Source of the DNA: JBKBUF01 sp046290815
GTDB lineage: Bacteria > Bacteroidota > Bacteroidia > Cytophagales > Cytophagaceae
Direction: 5' to 3'
NCBI GenBank assembly: GCA_046290815.1
Contig: JBKBUF010000012.1
Span: 1-64,000, forward strand
Length of the DNA: 64,000 nucleotides
In this document: positions 25,739-35,105 of the stretch, in pieces
Position numbering within the stretch: position 1 is the first letter of the stretch
How the letters are laid out: the number at the start of each line of letters is the position of its first letter
Notes under the pieces: generated by a model
What the model was told of the DNA's origin: nothing
Databases searched by the model: none
What the model saw: only the letters and a program-made list of their open reading frames with translations
Translations under genes and position numbers: made by a program

Positions 25739-28507
25739 ATGAAAACAAAATTACTTACACTTATGTGTATCCTGATATCGATTCAGGCATACCCAACTGA
25801 TTTCTTTGTTACCAATCTCGGAGCAGGTAACTGGTCTGCCCCACATCCGGCGGGAACATTTGCCAGAGCCATATCTGACCTAGATGCGGACGGTACTGCA
25901 GGACCACACAGAATAATCTTTCAGGTATCAGGGACTATCAATGAAGCAACAGGAAATCCTGCAAGCTATTTTATTAATAAAAACAATGTAACCATCGACG
26001 CAATCACTCAAGCTCCGGGAGCTTCATGCGGCAACCCCACTGTCCTTTTTGTTGGTCCGGGGTATAATCAACTGTCTGTTGCAGGAAGCAATGTTACTTT
26101 TAACGGACTTATCATTCAAAGGTGGAGAATACTGGTAACTGGGACAGGTTTTCAAATGTACAACTGCATGTTTGGGACAAATTCTGCAGGGACAGCAGTA
26201 GCAGGATCAGGCAACGGATATTATCTTAGACTACAAGGTTCAACCAACAGTATTATCGGAGCCAATGATTGCAGAAGAAATGTATTTGCAGGTCATACAG
26301 GCATTACCAATGCCATTGAATTAAATGGGAGCAATGATGTTCAGATTAACGGTAATTACTTTGGTACAAATAAAGCAGGAACAACTTTATTAGAATATTT
26401 TACCAGCTCCGCAATCACTCTACAGGGATGCCTCAGAACAAGGATCAGCAACAACGTTTTATGTGGAGGATATACAGCCAATGGCGCTTTAGAAATTGAA
26501 TCCGGAAGCAATCTGGATTTAGAAATAAGAAACAATAAAATAGGTGTAAATGCAGCGGGTACTTATGTTACCGGTACAGCAGGAAATTATGGTAACACAG
26601 GAAGCGGAATTGCTTTTCTCGGAGGCTCGGCAGACAATACCATTATCGATGGCAACGTAATATCCTGCAATGCTCAAAATGGTGTTACCATACAGACGGC
26701 GAATTCAAATTTTCAAATTACAAATAATATAGTTGGCCTAAAAGGAAACGGCATTCAGGCTACCGGGGAAGACTATGGAAACGGACACTCTGGTATCAGA
26801 TGTTTCGGAGCAGCTGCAAATGCAACTAACCTCAGAATACAGAACAACACAGTTTGCAGAAACGGAAAAGCAGCCAGAGGAAGCTCTTTTCAGGCAGAAA
26901 CAGTCGGAATAATAATGAATCAAAATCCTGTAACATCCCTGAACATCTCTAATAATTTTGTCGGAGTGGATGTTAACCATAACCTCGCAGGAAATACTTT
27001 TACAGGGATATACTTATTCTCCAATGGCAGTATGGGAGGCGGAAACAAGAACAATGTAATGATTGAAAACAATGTTATTGGAGACAACGGAGAAACTATT
27101 GGGGCTGAAATCAACTCTAACGGAATTTCCATATACTCTTCACAAAACTTCACAATTCGTAACAATTACATAGGCATAGGTACAGGAGGACAAAACATAG
27201 GGAATTCTGCTAATGGATTAGAATTAAATACCAATGCAAACAACTTTACACTCTCAGGAAACAACATCGCATATAATAAAGGAAGAAGAACTACTGCAGA
27301 AGCAGAAGCGTGCGGAGGAATATTGATTTTCAGCTGCACCAACGGATATATTCAAAACAATCATATTCATAACCATCCTAATGCAGGAGGAAGTTTTCCA
27401 GTACCAAACAATGGAATTGTAGTTCAACGAGGCGGACAAATGCGCATTGGTGGAATAGCTGCAGGAGAACCCAACATTATCAATAACAATGGAACGCATG
27501 GTATCTTTGTTTTAGAAGGTGCAGATTATGTCGAAATGAGAAGAAACTCCATTTACTGCAATGCTCAAATGGGAATAAGTCTGAATATCGCTACAGATCC
27601 TGCCTCTGTAACTTCAAAAACAGCCGGCAATAACAGTTATGCAGTACCAGGACCAACGGTTACCATTGGAGCAGGCTGTAATGCAACAACAGGGGGAAAC
27701 ATCACATTAAGTGGTACTGCCCCGGCATCATCAATTGTTGAAATCTTTAATAATCCTCAGCAGTGCAGAACATGTCCTGCTTCCGGAAACAGAAGAGGCG
27801 AAGGGCTGGTATTTCTGTATCAAACAACTGCCGGTGCAGGAACATGGTCATATGGACCTGTAGCGTTTACCGGTGATGCTTCAGTTACAGCAACCGGAGT
27901 TGGCGGTGATTGCAATGGAGGTTTTTGCAGAACCAGCAGATTTTCAGATTGCGAATTCTGCTCTTTACCTGTAGAATGGGTAAGCTTTACCGGAAAGTTA
28001 AAACACCACAAAGTAGTATTAAACTGGGAAACTGCCTTTGAGCAAAATGCCTCGCATTTTGTTGTATTAAGAAGTGTTGATGGAGTAAGTTATGAAGTAA
28101 TTGGCAAAGTCAATGCTAATGGCAATACCAAAACTCTCAGTTCATACATTTTTAATGACGAATCCCCGCTTTCTGGTGTAGTGTATTATAGATTATTGGA
28201 AGTTGATTTTGATGGAAAAGAACAAAGCTCAGAAATTATATCGGTTCTTAATCCGATAAACTGGCAAGTCTTTGTGTCACCTAATCCTGCTACAGATAAA
28301 TTAAAGATAACTGTGGCAAATCCCGGAGATGAGCATTTTAATATTAAACTTTACAATTCATCAGGAAAATCATTAATAAGTCAAACAAGACAGTTTAGCA
28401 CTGAAACTAATCAAGAGTTGGATATAACAGAGTTATCGGCAGGACTTTATATCCTAAAAATCAGTAATGGAAATTTCTCTCAGAATATTCAGGTTATAAA
28501 GCAATAA
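25739..28507 (+). CDS. Secreted parallel beta-helix protein with T9SS sorting domain
   Basis: A 922-residue exported protein. Residues 1-19 form a signal peptide. From about 90 to 620 it has many short repeats of the right-handed beta-helix type, marked by recurring N-N-x-I-G and NxxxxNxxG turns (ISNNVL, IRNNKIGV, IQNNTVC, IENNVIGDN), as in carbohydrate-binding or lyase surface proteins. A cysteine-containing linker leads to a beta domain (about 740-830) and then a type A T9SS sorting domain (about 840-922: SPNPATDKLKI, LYNSSGKSL, LSAGLYILKI). No catalytic motif is identifiable, so binding, adhesion or polysaccharide lyase activity are all possible. The 256 bp before it carries no clear promoter. 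Confidence 0.85.
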   Translation: MKTKLLTLMCILISIQAYPTDFFVTNLGAGNWSAPHPAGTFARAISDLDADGTAGPHRIIFQVSGTINEATGNPASYFINKNNVTIDAITQAPGASCGNPTVLFVGPGYNQLSVAGSNVTFNGLIIQRWRILVTGTGFQMYNCMFGTNSAGTAVAGSGNGYYLRLQGSTNSIIGANDCRRNVFAGHTGITNAIELNGSNDVQINGNYFGTNKAGTTLLEYFTSSAITLQGCLRTRISNNVLCGGYTANGALEIESGSNLDLEIRNNKIGVNAAGTYVTGTAGNYGNTGSGIAFLGGSADNTIIDGNVISCNAQNGVTIQTANSNFQITNNIVGLKGNGIQATGEDYGNGHSGIRCFGAAANATNLRIQNNTVCRNGKAARGSSFQAETVGIIMNQNPVTSLNISNNFVGVDVNHNLAGNTFTGIYLFSNGSMGGGNKNNVMIENNVIGDNGETIGAEINSNGISIYSSQNFTIRNNYIGIGTGGQNIGNSANGLELNTNANNFTLSGNNIAYNKGRRTTAEAEACGGILIFSCTNGYIQNNHIHNHPNAGGSFPVPNNGIVVQRGGQMRIGGIAAGEPNIINNNGTHGIFVLEGADYVEMRRNSIYCNAQMGISLNIATDPASVTSKTAGNNSYAVPGPTVTIGAGCNATTGGNITLSGTAPASSIVEIFNNPQQCRTCPASGNRRGEGLVFLYQTTAGAGTWSYGPVAFTGDASVTATGVGGDCNGGFCRTSRFSDCEFCSLPVEWVSFTGKLKHHKVVLNWETAFEQNASHFVVLRSVDGVSYEVIGKVNANGNTKTLSSYIFNDESPLSGVVYYRLLEVDFDGKEQSSEIISVLNPINWQVFVSPNPATDKLKITVANPGDEHFNIKLYNSSGKSLISQTRQFSTETNQELDITELSAGLYILKISNGNFSQNIQVIKQ

Positions 28508-28517
28508 AATAGTAATT

Positions 28518-28554
28518 TTAAGAAAGGTAGCTGTGTTTACGGCTCCTTTCTTAA
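28518..28554 (+). terminator. Hairpin after the beta-helix gene
   Basis: TTAAGAAAGG (28518-28527) pairs with CCTTTCTTAA (28545-28554) across a 17-nt loop that could pair partly. It lies 10 bp past the stop. Confidence 0.55.
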
Positions 28555-28561
28555 TTAATCC

Positions 28562-28954
28562 ATGAGATATTTTCGTTTTCTTTTATTGGTGAATACCACC
28601 TTCTATTTGGCTTGCTGCCAGTCACCTGAAGTAAATTCAGACATCAATGGTTTATGGGCAGATTCAAATTCAGCTTCATTTAACAATTGTTATGTTATTT
28701 TCGCTCAGGAAGGTGAAGATGTAAATTTTTCACACTACCTGGAGTTTAATGGCGTACAGATGGTAGAGTACGGGAAAGGAAAAATTAAAGGAAACTCCTT
28801 AGAATACAATGTATCTGTAAGCAAGGCTATCCCTGGCTGGGCAACCAGTGGAACCCACATTTTAACCCTTTCCGAAGACAAAAAAACCTTAAGGGGCATA
28901 TACAAAGACAGCAAAGGCAATTCAGGACCTATCGTATTTAAACGAATTAACTAA
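28562..28954 (+). CDS. Small predicted lipoprotein
   Basis: A 130-residue protein. The N-terminus (RFLLLVNTTFYLACCQ) is a lipoprotein-type signal with Cys at about residue 18 or 19. The rest is beta-rich with a GLW start and an ending of the TLRGIYKDSKGN-GPIVFKR type, which recalls small lipocalin-like or extracellular beta-barrel lipoproteins. No family can be assigned with confidence. It starts 55 bp after the beta-helix gene and may share its transcript, since the intervening hairpin is weak. Confidence 0.65.
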   Translation: MRYFRFLLLVNTTFYLACCQSPEVNSDINGLWADSNSASFNNCYVIFAQEGEDVNFSHYLEFNGVQMVEYGKGKIKGNSLEYNVSVSKAIPGWATSGTHILTLSEDKKTLRGIYKDSKGNSGPIVFKRIN

Positions 28955-29073
28955 ATTGGATTTTTTCGCAACAATCAAGTAAGAAAATCAAATTTTCAAA
29001 TAACTTATATCACTTTTCTAAATTAAAGGTAAAATAGCTCAGGAAATATCCCAGAAGTTTTAAATAAATCTTT

Positions 29074-29102
29074 TTGCCATAAAAATTCTTTCCTTAGTTT
29101 TG
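29074..29102 (+). promoter_or_regulatory. Promoter of the carboxypeptidase-regulatory-like lipoprotein gene
   Basis: TTG (29074-29076), 18 bp spacing, then TAGTTTTG (29095-29102): both Bacteroidota elements fit. The leader to the ATG is about 45 nt. Confidence 0.82.
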
Positions 29103-29152
29103 CAAACCAATATTTTTAAAATTTTAATAAATACTAAACCGCTTAATTTTTT

Positions 29153-29920
29153 ATGAAAAAATTTAATTTATTCGCTGTTGCTCTAATATCAGGAGCATTA
29201 GCTTTCACATCATGCACTAAATCAGAAAAATCAGAACCAGTTGTTCAGGAAAACAACATTGCTAACGGAACTGTTAGTTTTTCACTTAGCGTTCATGTTC
29301 TTCCTTCTTCTGAAAACGGAAGAGTAGAAGGTTTGGCAGATGCTAAAGTTACAGTTAGCCAGGATGGATTTGTTTCTACAAAAACTTCTGATGGTTCTGG
29401 CATAGTAGTATTCAACGGATTAAGAGAAGGTGCTGTATCAATTTTCGTTTCAAGAGAAGGATACCTATCATCCAACAACACTACAACTTTAGCAAGATCT
29501 TACAATAATGCTGTGGACAACCAAACCGATGCAGCTCAAACTCAATTCGCAAGATTTGAAACAACCTTGTTTAAAACCGGTGCTGTATTAAGAGGTAGAA
29601 TAATTGGAGATTTCGATTACACTGCTGCTACAAACCCTTCAGCTTCTCCAACGCCTGTTAAAGTAATTGCAAGAGTTAACAACAACGCTTTACAACCAAA
29701 TGTTTATACTGTCAACACAGATGGTACAGGAAATTTTGTATTCAATGGACTACCTGAGGGAACACCTATTGCACTTTCTATTGAGTACATTTCTCAAGAT
29801 GCAGTATCAGATCCTACTAATCCAAGAAACAGAAGCTGGAATATTCCTGCTCAAAACCATACTTTGAATGTTAACAGGATCACTGATCTTAGCACCATAA
29901 CTGCAACACCTACTAACTAA
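29153..29920 (+). CDS. Lipoprotein with carboxypeptidase-regulatory-like domains
   Basis: A 255-residue exported protein. The N-terminus has a lipobox-like FTSC with lipid-modified Cys at about 21. Two beta-sandwich domains of the carboxypeptidase regulatory-like type follow: the first (about 40-130) has AKVTVSQDGFVSTKTSDGSG and the REGYLSS segment, the second (about 140-235) has VNTDGTGNFVFNGLPEG. Such domains often lie in surface proteins, but no catalytic part is present here. Its own strong promoter and terminator make it monocistronic. Confidence 0.75.
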   Translation: MKKFNLFAVALISGALAFTSCTKSEKSEPVVQENNIANGTVSFSLSVHVLPSSENGRVEGLADAKVTVSQDGFVSTKTSDGSGIVVFNGLREGAVSIFVSREGYLSSNNTTTLARSYNNAVDNQTDAAQTQFARFETTLFKTGAVLRGRIIGDFDYTAATNPSASPTPVKVIARVNNNALQPNVYTVNTDGTGNFVFNGLPEGTPIALSIEYISQDAVSDPTNPRNRSWNIPAQNHTLNVNRITDLSTITATPTN

Positions 29921-29940
29921 TTTAATTATTAGGTAAAATC

Positions 29941-29977
29941 AATGAAAAAGCCCCGATTTTGTCGGGGCTTTTTCATT
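29941..29977. terminator. Bidirectional terminator
   Basis: AATGAAAAAGCCCCGA (29941-29956) pairs with TCGGGGCTTTTTCATT (29962-29977) over a 5-nt loop. It ends the lipoprotein gene on the plus strand and the solute-binding-type gene on the minus strand. Confidence 0.93.
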
Positions 29978-29986
29978 GATAATATA

Positions 29987-30796
29987 TCATATAATTTTAA
30001 ACGCAATCAATCTATCTTTTACATTCTTAATTAAGGAATTATTATCAATTACTGAATTCCATTCTACAGAACCAAACCATTCCTTAGCATCATTTTCTTC
30101 CAAACCATACCTCCTGGCAATAACTAAATAATTATCGCTTCGATTTTTCAGTTCTTCAGCTTTTTTATTCACGATGCTTAAAGTGAGATCAACTTCATTT
30201 TTGTGTTGATTAAAAAATTCTTCTCTGACAGCAATGACAAAACATGGCCAGGGTGTAGGAAACTCTCCTACCCTTCTGAACTCACCGTTATCTACAAATG
30301 GCTTTGTGGTAAATTTCTCCCAAAAGAATACATCTGCCTGATTTTCTTTAAATGCTTTCCTGGCTCCATCGAGATTATTTATTGTTACAAAATTTAAATT
30401 TTCAACTTTCCAGCCCTTGGTGTTAGCATGTACCATTGCCATAAGATGCGAACCTGAACCGGGACGACTAATGGCATATCTTTTGTTTTTTATTTCATCC
30501 ATACTCTTTACATCAGAATGAGCCGGCACATGTATTCCCCATATTAATGGACTACTCACATATACCTGCAGTATTTTTGATGGATTACCCTTATGTATAT
30601 CAGCTATGATACCCTCGGTTAAAACAACTGCCATATCCAGGTTATTTTCCCTTAAGTCTTTACACATGGCACCAGTTCCTCCGGGATAATCATTCCATTC
30701 AATATTAAGATTATTGCCTGTAAAATCTCCTCCTTCCATGGCCATATGCCATGGATAATTGAAATGCTCAGGTACACCACCAATTCTGATTTTCAT
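29987..30796 (-). CDS. Periplasmic-binding-fold protein without signal peptide
   Basis: A 269-residue protein of the type II solute-binding fold (TauA/SsuA/ThiY-like). It starts directly with the first beta-strand (MKIRIGGVPEHF), has the early GGTGAM ligand loop, and the central SRPGSGSHLMAM segment where substrates bind in this fold. There is no signal peptide or lipobox, and no permease or ATPase is adjacent, so it may act in the cytoplasm as a ligand sensor, in substrate delivery, or as a biosynthetic relative of the NMT1/THI5 type. The THI5 catalytic Cys cluster is not seen. Ligand unknown. Confidence 0.65.
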   Translation of the reverse strand: MKIRIGGVPEHFNYPWHMAMEGGDFTGNNLNIEWNDYPGGTGAMCKDLRENNLDMAVVLTEGIIADIHKGNPSKILQVYVSSPLIWGIHVPAHSDVKSMDEIKNKRYAISRPGSGSHLMAMVHANTKGWKVENLNFVTINNLDGARKAFKENQADVFFWEKFTTKPFVDNGEFRRVGEFPTPWPCFVIAVREEFFNQHKNEVDLTLSIVNKKAEELKNRSDNYLVIARRYGLEENDAKEWFGSVEWNSVIDNNSLIKNVKDRLIAFKII

Positions 30797-30875
30797 AATT
30801 ATTAATCTAAAAACTAACTGATAAATTACAAACCAAAAAAAATGTTAATAAGGATAAAAATAAAAGCAATCGGGC

Positions 30876-30899
30876 AAAAAAAATCCCGCCGGAGCGGGA
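30876..30899 (-). terminator. Terminator of sucD
   Basis: On the minus strand TCCCGC (30899-30894) pairs with GCGGGA (30889-30884), then seven or more T bases follow. Confidence 0.9.
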
Positions 30900-30941
30900 C
30901 TTATTTTTAGGCTTTAACTTTTGTATTTTCTTTCGAAAAGT

Positions 30942-31826
30942 TTATTTCTTACTGCTTTGAAGTGCCTTTGTCATGGTATCTCCAATGTCGGCAGGAGATT
31001 CTACCACATACAAGCCACATTCCTTCATAATTTTCATTTTAGCAGCTGCCGTGTCATCAGCTCCGCCAATGATAGCACCAGCATGTCCCATTCTTCTTCC
31101 GGGAGGTGCAGTCTGTCCGGCAATAAAACCAACAACAGGCTTTTTATTTCCGGTATCCTTAATATATTTAGCTGCAACTGCTTCGTAACTTCCACCTATT
31201 TCACCTATCATGACTATTGCGTCAGTTTCTGGGTCGTTCATAAGAAGTTCAACCGCATCTTTTGTAGGCGTTCCGATGATTGGGTCACCACCGATACCGA
31301 TTGCGGTAGAAATTCCTAATCCGGCCTTCACAATCTGATCCGCCGCTTCATATGTAAGTGTACCTGATTTTGAAACTATACCTATTCTTCCTTTTTTGAA
31401 CACAAAACCAGGCATGATTCCAACTTTAGCCTCTCCTGGAGTAATTACACCCGGGCAGTTAGGACCAATAAGAGTTACAGATTTACCTTTAATATATTCT
31501 TTAGCATAAATCATATCCTTCACAGGAATGCCTTCTGTAATGCATATAACCACTTTTATTCCTGCATCGGCAGCTTCCATGATAGCATCTGCCGCAAAAG
31601 CCGGGGGAACAAATATAATTGAAACATCAGCTCCGGTTTTCTGAACCGCTTCCTGCACTGTATTGAAAACAGGCTTGTCAAGATGTTTGCTTCCTCCTTT
31701 TCCCGGAGTTACTCCACCTACCACATTAGTACCATATTCGATCATTTGTCCGGCATGAAAAGTTCCTTCAGAACCTGTAAATCCCTGGACAATAACTTTG
31801 GAATGTTTGTTTACTAAGACACTCAT
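30942..31826 (-). CDS. sucD: Succinate-CoA ligase alpha subunit
   Basis: Alpha subunit that carries the phosphohistidine in the succinyl-CoA to succinate step of the TCA cycle. The 294-residue product opens with VQGFTGSEGTFHAGQMIEYG, the CoA-binding Rossmann motif, then GPNCPG and GIVSKSGTLTYEA, and the active-site GRRMGHAGAI with the catalytic His. Full length. The beta gene sucC is not within the window, so the subunits are encoded apart. A -7 like TATTTTTG (31857-31850) lies just upstream. Confidence 0.97.
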   Translation of the reverse strand: MSVLVNKHSKVIVQGFTGSEGTFHAGQMIEYGTNVVGGVTPGKGGSKHLDKPVFNTVQEAVQKTGADVSIIFVPPAFAADAIMEAADAGIKVVICITEGIPVKDMIYAKEYIKGKSVTLIGPNCPGVITPGEAKVGIMPGFVFKKGRIGIVSKSGTLTYEAADQIVKAGLGISTAIGIGGDPIIGTPTKDAVELLMNDPETDAIVMIGEIGGSYEAVAAKYIKDTGNKKPVVGFIAGQTAPPGRRMGHAGAIIGGADDTAAAKMKIMKECGLYVVESPADIGDTMTKALQSSKK

Positions 31827-32029
31827 GAATAAAAGATTATTGTTTTAAACAAAAATACAAGATTTTATGGGTTGTAAAAATGAAATACCTATTATTCCTA
31901 ATCAGAACAATCACCATATGGTATTTCTGTATAATCTTAGCACATAAAAATTACTTATGCAAAAGGGATTTTAATAAAATCAGAAGACTAAAATGAATAA
32001 CCTAATTAGCAGGCATTTAACAATCAACA

Positions 32030-32953
32030 CTAATCCCGAAATTTAGGGCAATAAACCTTATCACTTGGTAATATGTAGCAAACCTTAAAACTTAAAAGGA
32101 TGTAAGAATCCGGACCTTGCCTGGTTCCCCTCCTCGTACCGGGGGCATGACTCTCCACATAACTGTAAGAACCATCTGTAGTAACTTTTTGTCCAAGAAA
32201 ATAAGTAATGTATTCATAGTCTCTGTCCTCTCCCTGATAGGAACTGGTAAGGGACGCAGAGCGGTTCGACATTATCTCTGATTCTTCAGAAGGTAGATCA
32301 TCCGGATGCACGTACTTTCCACTAACATCATCAAGATAATCTGTGCTGGTAATGCGGTAAGAAATATCCAGCTCAAGGTCCATATTCAAGGTTAGCTTAT
32401 ACCGAATTCCAAAACCTAAGGGTACAGAGATTTGGATAGGAGAATAATTCTTATTTTCAGTTTTAAGAGGTCTGAGATCAACCCATTTTCCCTCGTGGTT
32501 TTTCGCCCTTGGGTTATGATGAAATACCCCTACTCCAAGATAACCGAAGAAATTATATATCGGCCTTTTTCTATAATGGTCATTGGACGGAAAAAGATCA
32601 TACTGAAAAAATACACTCAATTCTTTAATGTCATTTCTATAATGAAGATTACGAAGATAGGTATTAACCTCCCTCCTCATATCAGATGAAATATGATCAT
32701 CTCCAAGAAGTCTTACCCACATCAAATCAATACCGAAACTCAACCGAGGGTTAATTCTTGTTGAATAGCCCAAAGAAAATCCCGGTCTGACAGTCCTGAT
32801 ATGCCCATCGATATCTGCATAAGAATAAGAACCCTTTACGGAAGCGGTAATAGCATTATATCTGCATTTAGGATTAAATGGTTGTCCATATGAAAAAATT
32901 CCCATGAGGAAAAAAATCAGGAGAACGCAAAAAAATCTGAACAAGGATGACAT
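32030..32953 (-). CDS. Outer-membrane beta-barrel protein, DUF6089-like
   Basis: A 307-residue exported protein with a clear signal peptide (about 1-23, ending YGQ). The body has alternating beta-strands with aromatic girdles (FGIDLMWVRLLG, FFGYLGVGVFHHNP, PLGFGIRYKL, DLELDISYRIT), matching the DUF6089-type barrels that Bacteroidota use in their outer membrane, some near gliding or T9SS genes. The C-terminus ends with a cysteine pair in KVCYILPSDKVYC, which could be disulfide bonded. Function unknown. Confidence 0.7.
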   Translation of the reverse strand: MSSLFRFFCVLLIFFLMGIFSYGQPFNPKCRYNAITASVKGSYSYADIDGHIRTVRPGFSLGYSTRINPRLSFGIDLMWVRLLGDDHISSDMRREVNTYLRNLHYRNDIKELSVFFQYDLFPSNDHYRKRPIYNFFGYLGVGVFHHNPRAKNHEGKWVDLRPLKTENKNYSPIQISVPLGFGIRYKLTLNMDLELDISYRITSTDYLDDVSGKYVHPDDLPSEESEIMSNRSASLTSSYQGEDRDYEYITYFLGQKVTTDGSYSYVESHAPGTRRGTRQGPDSYILLSFKVCYILPSDKVYCPKFRD

Positions 32954-33081
32954 TTAAAAGTGTAAAAGATTATCACCATTAATATGGATTTTCCGGAAAA
33001 AGTAAACTGAAAATTAAACAAATGGGAAAATATACTTATACCGGATCATGTCCGGAAAACCATTGGGGAGTTAATTTACAT

Positions 33082-33116
33082 AAAAAAATAAGGACTTTAA
33101 TTAAATTAAAGCCCTT
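33082..33116 (-). terminator. Terminator of the DUF892 gene
   Basis: On the minus strand AAGGGCTTTAAT pairs with ATTAAAGTCCTT (one G-U pair) around a 3-nt loop, followed by ATTTTTTT. Confidence 0.8.
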
Positions 33117-33147
33117 AAATTGGTAAACCTAAATTAAAATCTTTCAA

Positions 33148-33642
33148 TTACTTTTGAGCTGCTATTACATTAGCAGCACTCTCAGCAATTTTTGTTAATA
33201 ATGCGTCAGCTTGTTTCTCTTCTTCCAGTATATCATGAAGCACTTTTTGTGCTTGTTGGTTGCCTAACATTTTTGCAAAAGCTACAGCCGTTCCATAGCT
33301 GGCAATTTCGTAATGTTCTACTTTTTGTGCGACAGCGATAATTGCCGCATCCATGACCAGATTACTTTCTATTTCCGAAACTGTTTCTTCTGCCTCCTTT
33401 ACGATGCCTTCCATCGCTGCACAATTTTTGCCTTTAGGGTTAATATTCATCTCTTTGCATAGGGCTTCTATTCTGTCTCTTTGTGAAGAAGTTACCTGCA
33501 GGTGATCCTCCAAAGCATTTTTGAGTTCTTTGGTGGTAGCTTTCTTTGCCAATACAGGAAGTTGTTTCACCAGTTGAACTTCAGCACTATATAAATCTTT
33601 TAGCATGTCTACAAATAGGTCATTCAGGTTGTTGATTTTCAT
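33148..33642 (-). CDS. Ferritin-like DUF892 protein (YciE/YciF type)
   Basis: A 164-residue all-helical protein of the DUF892 family. The opening NNLNDLFVDMLKDLYSAEVQL is diagnostic; the fold is a four-helix ferritin-like bundle with metal-binding candidates E/H in DLYSAE, the HLQVT segment, KVEHYEIASYG and HDILEEEKQAD. Family members are linked to stress and osmotic response, and their iron oxidation role is only inferred. Single gene between terminators. Confidence 0.85.
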   Translation of the reverse strand: MKINNLNDLFVDMLKDLYSAEVQLVKQLPVLAKKATTKELKNALEDHLQVTSSQRDRIEALCKEMNINPKGKNCAAMEGIVKEAEETVSEIESNLVMDAAIIAVAQKVEHYEIASYGTAVAFAKMLGNQQAQKVLHDILEEEKQADALLTKIAESAANVIAAQK

Positions 33643-33732
33643 AGAGGAATTAGTTTTAGTTAAAATTTATACCTGTATGAAATAACTCAGGTGGCAAACT
33701 TATGTTTAATGAAAAGTAGGACAGGCAAAATT

Positions 33733-34971
33733 TTAGTAGTTGTATTTATCGCCCCAAAGCTTTTTCAGCCTTTGCCTCAGCTCGTTTTCCCTGGCATTAT
33801 TTCCCGGATCGTAGAGTTTGGCACCAGAAATTTCGGAAGGCAGGTATTCCTGTTTTACAAAGTTGTTGTCATAATCATGAGCATACTTATACTCATTACC
33901 ATATCCCAGTTCCTTCATTAGTTTGGTAGGTGCATTCCGGATATGCATAGGTACCGGCAAGTCACCATGCTTGTAAACCAATTCCTGAGCATGATTAATG
34001 GCCATATATGAAGCATTGCTTTTAGGGGAAGAAGCGAGATAGGCGGTACATTGGGCAAGAATTATTCTCGATTCAGGATATCCTATCATTTGAACAGCCT
34101 GAAAGCATGAAGTTGCCATAACAATTGCCGTAGGATTTGCATTTCCTATATCTTCGGAAGCAACTATTACCAGTCTTCTTGCTATAAACTTAACATCCTC
34201 CCCACCTTCAATCATTCTTGCCAGCCAATAGATGGCAGCATTTGGATCGCTTCCTCTGATGGATTTGATGAAGGCAGAAATAACATCATAATGCATCTCT
34301 CCCCCTTTGTCGTACATTGCAACCTTTTTCTGCGCAATTTCAATTACCACATCATTTGTAATAACATATTCCGGTGCTTCATCCATAGATTCCACAACCA
34401 GATCTAGGAGATTTAATAATTTTCTTGCATCACCTCCTGAAAGGTTAATAATGGTATCAGTTTCTTTAAGGTTGATTTTCTTTTTCTTTAATTCAATATC
34501 ATTGGAAGTGGCATGTCTCAGTAATCCGATTAGCTCTTCCTTTTCCAAAGATTTCAAAACATACACCTGACACCTGGATAAAAGCGCTGAATTAACTTCG
34601 AAGGAAGGGTTTTCTGTAGTTGCACCTATCAAGGTAATAATCCCTTTTTCTACAGCCCCTAATAAGGCATCCTGCTGAGATTTATTAAAACGATGAATCT
34701 CATCAATAAAAAGGATAGCTCTCGAGAGCCCTTTGGCCTTCTCTATTACTTCACGAACTTCTTTTACACCTGAACTGATAGCACTTAAAATAAAAAAAGG
34801 TACTTTTATCTGGTTGGCAATAATATTAGCCAGGGTAGTCTTTCCCACGCCCGGGGGTCCCCATAAAATCATTGATGGAACTGTTCCGGATTCAATAACA
34901 CGTCTAAGGATAGCACCCTCTCCTACCAGATGCTTTTGTCCGGTAAAAGAATCAAGAGAGGCAGGACGCAT
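33733..34971 (-). CDS. rarA: Replication-associated recombination protein A
   Basis: AAA+ ATPase (MgsA/RarA) that acts at stalled replication forks. Walker A GPPGVGKTTLAN, Walker B ILFIDEIHRFN, the sensor region TENPSFEVN and the C-terminal tetramerisation domain with EDIGNANPTA are present; 412 residues from the first ATG. However, the family N-terminus continues upstream in frame: the codons before the ATG read RKIPLAER, matching the conserved PLAERMRP pattern, but no ATG, GTG or TTG lies between them and the in-frame TAA at about 35027. Either a rare start codon such as ATC (about 35005) is used, or the protein begins at the internal Met. See the findings. Confidence 0.92.
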   Translation of the reverse strand: MRPASLDSFTGQKHLVGEGAILRRVIESGTVPSMILWGPPGVGKTTLANIIANQIKVPFFILSAISSGVKEVREVIEKAKGLSRAILFIDEIHRFNKSQQDALLGAVEKGIITLIGATTENPSFEVNSALLSRCQVYVLKSLEKEELIGLLRHATSNDIELKKKKINLKETDTIINLSGGDARKLLNLLDLVVESMDEAPEYVITNDVVIEIAQKKVAMYDKGGEMHYDVISAFIKSIRGSDPNAAIYWLARMIEGGEDVKFIARRLVIVASEDIGNANPTAIVMATSCFQAVQMIGYPESRIILAQCTAYLASSPKSNASYMAINHAQELVYKHGDLPVPMHIRNAPTKLMKELGYGNEYKYAHDYDNNFVKQEYLPSEISGAKLYDPGNNARENELRQRLKKLWGDKYNY

Positions 34972-35013
34972 TCTCTCAGCTAAAGGTATTTTCCTTGAGG
35001 TGTCGATGGAATA

Positions 35014-35047
35014 AAAGTTTAAAGTTTAAAGCTTAAAGTTTAAAGTA
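35014..35047. repeat. Simple AAAGTTTAAAG repeat upstream of rarA
   Basis: The unit AAAGTTT is repeated as AAAGTTTAAAGTTTAAAGCT and then TAAAGTTTAAAG. It sits where the rarA start would be expected. Related arrays occur at 50193 and 50925. Confidence 0.85.
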
Positions 35048-35105
35048 TAAATATAAACAAATAATTTTTCTCCTTGTTGACAGAAAAGAGTTTTAACTTT
35101 AGGGG

